The notes below the pieces were generated by a model, which ran no database searches, was not told where the DNA came from, and worked only from the letters and a program-made list of their open reading frames with translations. Shown piece by piece: positions 59,993 through 64,000 of a stretch of DNA of 64,000 bases. Made by a program: the position numbers and the translations under genes. Position 1 is the first letter of the stretch. Every line of letters begins with the position of its first letter. Source of the stretch: Mesorhizobium opportunistum WSM2075 (GTDB taxonomy: Bacteria > Pseudomonadota > Alphaproteobacteria > Rhizobiales > Rhizobiaceae); contig NC_015675.1 of NCBI RefSeq assembly GCF_000176035.2, positions 4,282,001-4,346,000 on the forward strand, given 5' to 3'.

Positions 59993-61759
59993 ATGCCTGA
60001 CAGCAGTTCGTACCTGGTCATTCCTTCGTCCGTATTGTGGCTCCTTGGGTTTGCAGTTGTCAGTATCTCGATCCTCATCATCGCGACGATGGTTCTGCGG
60101 GCACGCCGGAGTGGCATCCACACCGGGGAAACCGAGCCCGCTGGCAGCCTGTTACCGGAATTCGAGAAGAACGGGCAGTCCGCGACCGCTTCGCTCGTCC
60201 AATGGTCGCCGGAAACGCTACGCCACATTTTGGCAAAGGAACTTCCGGACGCCCAGGTGATCGTGGTTTCAAATCGTGAGCCGTATATCCACAACCGCAA
60301 GGGCGACGACGTCCAGTTGGTCGTGCCCGCCAGCGGCCTCGTCTCCGCCCTGGAACCGATCACCCGCGCCTGCGCGGGCACGTGGATCGCCTATGGAGGC
60401 GGTTCGGCCGATGCGCTGGTGGTCGACGAAAATGACCGGGTGGAGGTGCCGCCCGAAAATCCTTCCTACACGTTGCGGCGTGTCTGGCTGAGCGAAGAAG
60501 AACAGCAGGGTTATTATCTCGGCTTTGCCAATGAAGGCCTCTGGCCGTTGTGCCATATTGCCTTCACCCGGCCGATATTCCGCACCTCCGATTGGGAGAC
60601 CTACGAGGCGGTCAACCGTAAATTCGCCGACACCGTTGTGGCGGAAGCCCGCAACGAGCAACCGATCGTGCTGGTCCAGGACTACCATTTCGCGTTGCTG
60701 CCGCGGATGATCCGGGAGCGCCTTCCGGAAGCCACCATCATCACCTTCTGGCACATCCCATGGCCGAATTCGGAGGTGTTCAGCATCTGCCCGTGGCGCG
60801 AGAAGATTCTCGAGGGCCTGCTCGGCAGCTCGATTGTCGGCTTTCATACCCAGTTTCATTGCAACAACTTCATCGAGAGCGTCGACCGTTTCCTGGAAAG
60901 CAGGATCGAGCGCGAGGATTCGGCCATCTCCTATGGCGGCGAGATCAGCCTCGTTCATGCGTATCCGATTTCAATCGAATGGCCGCCGGCGCAACTGGGC
61001 AAACTGCCTGACGTGGTGCAATGCCGCCGGCGCATCCGCGAGAAATTCGGCCTGGCCGACAATGTCAGGCTGTGCGTGGGCGTTGAACGGCTCGACTACA
61101 CCAAGGGCATCCTCGATCGCTTCGACGCACTCGATGAGCTCCTGAAGCTTCGTCCGGAATGGATTGGAAAGGTGGCGTTGCTGCAGATCGCTGCGCCCAG
61201 CCGCGGCACCTTGCCCGCCTATCAGCAATTGTACGATGAGTGCCTGCGCCATGCCGAGGATCTCAACCAGCGTTATGGCCGCGAAGGCTACAAACCTATC
61301 CTTATGGTGACGGAACATCACTCGCAGGAGCAGGTCTACGAGATCTACCGCGCCGCCGATGTCTGCATGGTCACAAGCCTGCATGACGGCATGAACCTGG
61401 TCGCCAAGGAGTTTGTCGCGGCGCGCGACGACGAACAGGGCGTCCTGCTGCTCAGCATGTTCGCCGGCGCTTCCAAGGAGCTGCTCGAGGCGCTGATCGT
61501 CAACCCCTATGACGCGGCGACGATGGGCGACGCCTTGCTGCAGGCCCTGACCATGTCGCAGGAGGAGCAGCGCCAACGCATGCAGCGCATGCGCGAGATC
61601 GTTCGCGACAACAATGTCTATCGATGGGCGGGCAGTATGCTGCTCGATGCAGCGCGCCTGCGCAAGCGCGTTGCGGTCGATCGTGCCGTCGGCGCGGCTC
61701 CCGCGGCGCCTGGCAACGTGATATCGTTGCTCGACCGCAAACGGGTGGCGGCGCTGTGA
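59993..61759 (+). CDS. otsA: Trehalose-6-phosphate synthase with an N-terminal membrane anchor
   Basis: A 588-residue OtsA. A hydrophobic segment at about residues 11-34 ([20 protein letters not shown]) precedes a short linker and the GT20 core. Core motifs are [59 protein letters not shown] and [17 protein letters not shown]. It joins UDP-glucose and glucose-6-phosphate. Classical OtsA starts at the core without a membrane segment. The stop overlaps the otsB ATG by one base. The ATG at 59993 is the best start. Confidence 0.93.
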   Translation: MPDSSSYLVIPSSVLWLLGFAVVSISILIIATMVLRARRSGIHTGETEPAGSLLPEFEKNGQSATASLVQWSPETLRHILAKELPDAQVIVVSNREPYIHNRKGDDVQLVVPASGLVSALEPITRACAGTWIAYGGGSADALVVDENDRVEVPPENPSYTLRRVWLSEEEQQGYYLGFANEGLWPLCHIAFTRPIFRTSDWETYEAVNRKFADTVVAEARNEQPIVLVQDYHFALLPRMIRERLPEATIITFWHIPWPNSEVFSICPWREKILEGLLGSSIVGFHTQFHCNNFIESVDRFLESRIEREDSAISYGGEISLVHAYPISIEWPPAQLGKLPDVVQCRRRIREKFGLADNVRLCVGVERLDYTKGILDRFDALDELLKLRPEWIGKVALLQIAAPSRGTLPAYQQLYDECLRHAEDLNQRYGREGYKPILMVTEHHSQEQVYEIYRAADVCMVTSLHDGMNLVAKEFVAARDDEQGVLLLSMFAGASKELLEALIVNPYDAATMGDALLQALTMSQEEQRQRMQRMREIVRDNNVYRWAGSMLLDAARLRKRVAVDRAVGAAPAAPGNVISLLDRKRVAAL

Positions 61760-62541
61760 TGCCGGTATCGCCAAACCTGCCGGCACCGGCTCTTCCGCAA
61801 GGGCCATGGGCCCTGTTCCTGGATATCGACGGCACGCTTCTCGAACATGCCGCGCATCCCGACGCGGTGGTCGTCGGCGATGAGCTACGCGCGCTGCTGG
61901 CAAGCCTCGAAGCCCGATTGGATGGAGCGTTGGCGTTTATCACGGGTCGATCGATCGCCGCCGTCGACAATCTCTTCCAGCCGCTCAGACTGCGCGCCGC
62001 CGGTCTCTATGGCCTCGAACACAGGCTGGCGCGTGACGGCCCGGTCGAGGCCGCCGGCGAGCCGGCCGACATTGCCGCACTTGCCCAGGAAATCGAGGCC
62101 GAACTGGCCAACGCCAATGTCTATATCGAGCGCAAGGGGCCGATCCTGGCCATTCACACGCGCGCGGCGCCGCATTTGCTGCAGCGCGCGACACAGCTGG
62201 TCGAACAGGCGCTGGGCAGGCTGCCAGCGGGATATAGGGTGCTTGCCGGCAATGCCGGGGTCGAACTGATGCCGCTGGAGGCGGCGAAGGGAGCGGCTAT
62301 AAGGCGCTTCATGGAAGAGCCGGCTTTCAGCGGACGGCGCCCCGTATTCCTTGGCGACGACACTTCAGATGAAAACGGCTTCGAAGTCGTCAATGAAATG
62401 GACGGCGTCTCGGTGCGCATCAAACCACGCGGACCGACCGCCGCGCGCCATGCGCTAGCCGGTGTCGAGGAGGCGCTGGTCTGGCTCGATGCCGCGAACC
62501 ACAGCAATGCGGAGAAATCGGCCGGTCTGGTCGCGACATGA
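61759..62541 (+). CDS. otsB: Trehalose-6-phosphate phosphatase
   Basis: A 260-residue HAD phosphatase. The nucleophile motif is FLDIDGTLLE, followed by FITGRSIAAVDNLF, and the metal-binding motif is VFLGDDTSDENGF. It removes phosphate from trehalose-6-phosphate, completing trehalose synthesis for osmotic and desiccation protection. Its start overlaps the otsA stop (TGATG), so translation is coupled. Confidence 0.95.
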   Translation: MPVSPNLPAPALPQGPWALFLDIDGTLLEHAAHPDAVVVGDELRALLASLEARLDGALAFITGRSIAAVDNLFQPLRLRAAGLYGLEHRLARDGPVEAAGEPADIAALAQEIEAELANANVYIERKGPILAIHTRAAPHLLQRATQLVEQALGRLPAGYRVLAGNAGVELMPLEAAKGAAIRRFMEEPAFSGRRPVFLGDDTSDENGFEVVNEMDGVSVRIKPRGPTAARHALAGVEEALVWLDAANHSNAEKSAGLVAT

Positions 62542-62559
62542 AAATCGGAGGAGCCGGCA

Positions 62560-62772
62560 ATGACCCAATTCACCAGCCTCATCCGCGAGATCATGCCCAG
62601 CTGGCTACGCCGGCGCTCGCGCCGGAACGTGCAAGAGAGAGAGCCAGGCTTCGATCCGTCGCGCCCGGAGGATGCCGACATGGTCTGGCGCGGCATCGTC
62701 GAAAAGGATCTCTTTGGAGCCAACACGCCGGACTATGCGGAAACCCTGGAGAAAGAAACCAATCGCCACTGA
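62560..62772 (+). CDS. Small unrecognised protein after otsB (70 residues)
   Basis: A 70-residue basic then acidic protein (MTQFTSLIREIMPSWLRRRS ... DMVWRGIVEKDLFGANTPDY). No signal or membrane segment. It begins 19 bases after otsB behind GGAGGAG, an excellent ribosome-binding site, which is the main reason to accept it. It may be part of the ots transcript. Confidence 0.68.
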   Translation: MTQFTSLIREIMPSWLRRRSRRNVQEREPGFDPSRPEDADMVWRGIVEKDLFGANTPDYAETLEKETNRH

Positions 62773-62779
62773 CGGTTGG

Positions 62780-63931
62780 TTAGTTCTCGAAGAGCAGTGA
62801 AACGTTGCCGCCGGCATGGCGTTCGAGCCGGCCGGCGAGATCGAGTTCCAGCAGCACCATGAAAACCTGGGCCGGATGCAGGCCGGTATGGCGGATGATC
62901 TCGTCGACCGGCACCGGAGTCGGTCCCAGTGCCTGGATCACCTTGGCACGGTCGCTCTCGCCGGGTGGCGGTGTGGCCGAAAAGTCGGGCGGGTCTTCGA
63001 ACGGCGGCATCTCGGGCGCCCGCATGCCGGTCAGCGGCGCGATCGCCCTGGAAATGTCCGACGCCTCGGTGACCAGCGTGGCGCCGTCCTTGAGCAGGCC
63101 GTTGGTGCCGGCCGCGCGAGGGTCAAGTGGCGACCCGGGCACCGCGAAAACCAGCCGCCCCATCTCGCCGGCAAGCCTGGCGCTGATCAAGGAACCCGAG
63201 CGCTGCGCCGCCTCGATCACCGCCAGCCCGAGAGCAGCACCCGCGACAAGGCGGTTGCGGCGCGGGAAATCCTGGGCGCGCGGCTGCCAGCCGAACGGCA
63301 TTTCCGAGATGACGGCTCCACGCTCGGCGATTTCGTCGCACAGGCCGGCATTTTCAGGCGGGTAGGGCAGGTCGAGGCCTCCCGCCAGGACACCGATCGT
63401 GCCGGTCGCAAGACTGCCTTGGTGCGCCGCGGTGTCGATGCCGCGCGCCAGGCCGGAGACGATCGCATAGCCGTCGCGGCCAAGATCGGCAGCCAGCATG
63501 CGTGCCATCTTGATGCCGGCGAGCGATGCGTTGCGGGCGCCGACGATGGCGATCCCCGGCAGCCGGAACACGCTGGCATTGCCCTTGACCGCCAGCAGCG
63601 GCGGCGGGTGGTCCATGCCGCGCAGCAGCGGCGGATAGTCTGCTTCGCCAATGCCGACGAAGCGGGCACCGGCCCGCCGGGCTGCCTCCATCTCGGCTTC
63701 TCCTTCGGCAATCGAAGGAATGCGGGCGATCCGATTGGCGCCGCCCGAAATCATCAGTTCCGGCAGCACTTCCAGCGCGACCTCGGCCGAACCGAAGCGG
63801 TTGATCAGGTCGCGGAAGGAGGCAGGGCCAACGTTCTGGGTGCGAATCAGCCGCAGCCAGCTCAGCCGCTGCCGGTCGCTGAGGCGCGGCCCGGCGGCCG
63901 GCTCGCTCACCGCGGTGGCGTGCTCGCTCAC
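62780..63931 (-). CDS. dprA: DNA-processing protein DprA
   Basis: A 383-residue DprA/Smf. After an N-terminal SAM-like domain (LSWLRLIRTQNVGPASFRDL) comes the Rossmann-like DprA fold (IAIVGARNASLAGIKMAR, VSGLARGIDTAAHQGSL, SGSLISARLAGEMGRLVFAV). The C-terminal winged helix is at QALGPTPVPVDEIIRHTGLH. It loads RecA on incoming single-stranded DNA in transformation; in non-competent bacteria its role is less clear. The start is GTG at 63931, overlapping the plsY stop. Confidence 0.94.
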   Translation of the reverse strand: MSEHATAVSEPAAGPRLSDRQRLSWLRLIRTQNVGPASFRDLINRFGSAEVALEVLPELMISGGANRIARIPSIAEGEAEMEAARRAGARFVGIGEADYPPLLRGMDHPPPLLAVKGNASVFRLPGIAIVGARNASLAGIKMARMLAADLGRDGYAIVSGLARGIDTAAHQGSLATGTIGVLAGGLDLPYPPENAGLCDEIAERGAVISEMPFGWQPRAQDFPRRNRLVAGAALGLAVIEAAQRSGSLISARLAGEMGRLVFAVPGSPLDPRAAGTNGLLKDGATLVTEASDISRAIAPLTGMRAPEMPPFEDPPDFSATPPPGESDRAKVIQALGPTPVPVDEIIRHTGLHPAQVFMVLLELDLAGRLERHAGGNVSLLFEN

Positions 63932-64000
63932 CCCTTGGCTCCGATCTTGCCCTCGGTCCCGGCAAGCAGGCGCGAAATGTTCTCCCGGTGCTTGATGAAG
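63928..64000 (-). CDS. plsY: Glycerol-3-phosphate acyltransferase PlsY (C-terminal end only)
   Basis: Only the last 23 codons are inside the window, reading FIKHRENISRLLAGTEGKIG then AKG and a stop at 63928. HRENISRLLAGTE-KI is the conserved end of PlsY, the membrane acyltransferase that adds the first acyl chain to glycerol-3-phosphate. plsY followed by dprA with a four-base GTGA overlap is common in rhizobia. Confidence 0.85.
   Translation of the reverse strand, partial: FIKHRENISRLLAGTEGKIGAKG

Overview
The window looks like a chromosomal segment of a Mesorhizobium-type alphaproteobacterium (Hyphomicrobiales). The reasons are high G+C, the rhizobial glpR-D-S-T-P-Q-U-V-K gene order, alphaproteobacterial-type genes (CckA, a DksA without a full zinc finger, an Anbu protease cluster, a BA14K protein), LexA-type GTTC-N7-GTTC boxes, and short palindromic intergenic repeats typical of that genus. 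The species assignment is inference. I see no phage, insertion sequence, CRISPR array, replication origin or rRNA. About 60 protein genes and one tRNA gene fill nearly all of it.

Layout. 1-7.1 kb: a YcjX-family GTPase cut by the left edge, a SixA-like phosphatase, dksA, a FliO-like membrane protein, the hybrid kinase cckA and a purine nucleoside phosphorylase. 7.2-10.9 kb: a ribbon-helix-helix protein, a glyoxalase-fold protein, a Tat-exported small subunit paired with a GMC flavoprotein dehydrogenase, and a small secreted protein. 11.1-17.0 kb: the urea ABC transporter urtABCDE behind a near-perfect sigma-54 promoter. 17-23.4 kb: an inverted-repeat element, a GGDEF protein, a DUF72 protein, a frameshifted acetyltransferase and uvrA with an SOS box. 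23.9-29.3 kb: clpP, an ArsR/SRPBCC pair, ssb with its own SOS box, an OsmC protein, a MarC protein and an AraC regulator. 29.6-37.5 kb: gyrA, coaD, two cyclophilins, queA and tgt.

38.2-42.7 kb holds the most unusual system: a circularly permuted ATP-grasp protein, an alpha-E protein, a transglutaminase-like protein and the proteasome-like peptidase Anbu, in one direction. This is a known but biochemically poorly understood peptide synthesis/hydrolysis cluster. It is interrupted by an array of perfect 7-bp repeats. 42.8-54.5 kb: a PLP decarboxylase, then the complete glycerol catabolism locus: regulator, dehydrogenase, six-gene ABC transporter and kinase. 54.5-64 kb: two unrecognised proteins, a BA14K protein, tRNA-Lys, a compact carbohydrate cluster (GT4 glycosyltransferase, debranching-type glycosidase, membrane-anchored OtsA, OtsB), dprA and the end of plsY.

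The genes join nutrient uptake (urea under nitrogen control, glycerol under GlpR control), DNA repair under LexA control, cell-cycle signalling (CckA), and stress protection (trehalose, OsmC, ClpP). Several start sites are TTG or GTG, and I placed them by Shine-Dalgarno spacing and family N-termini.
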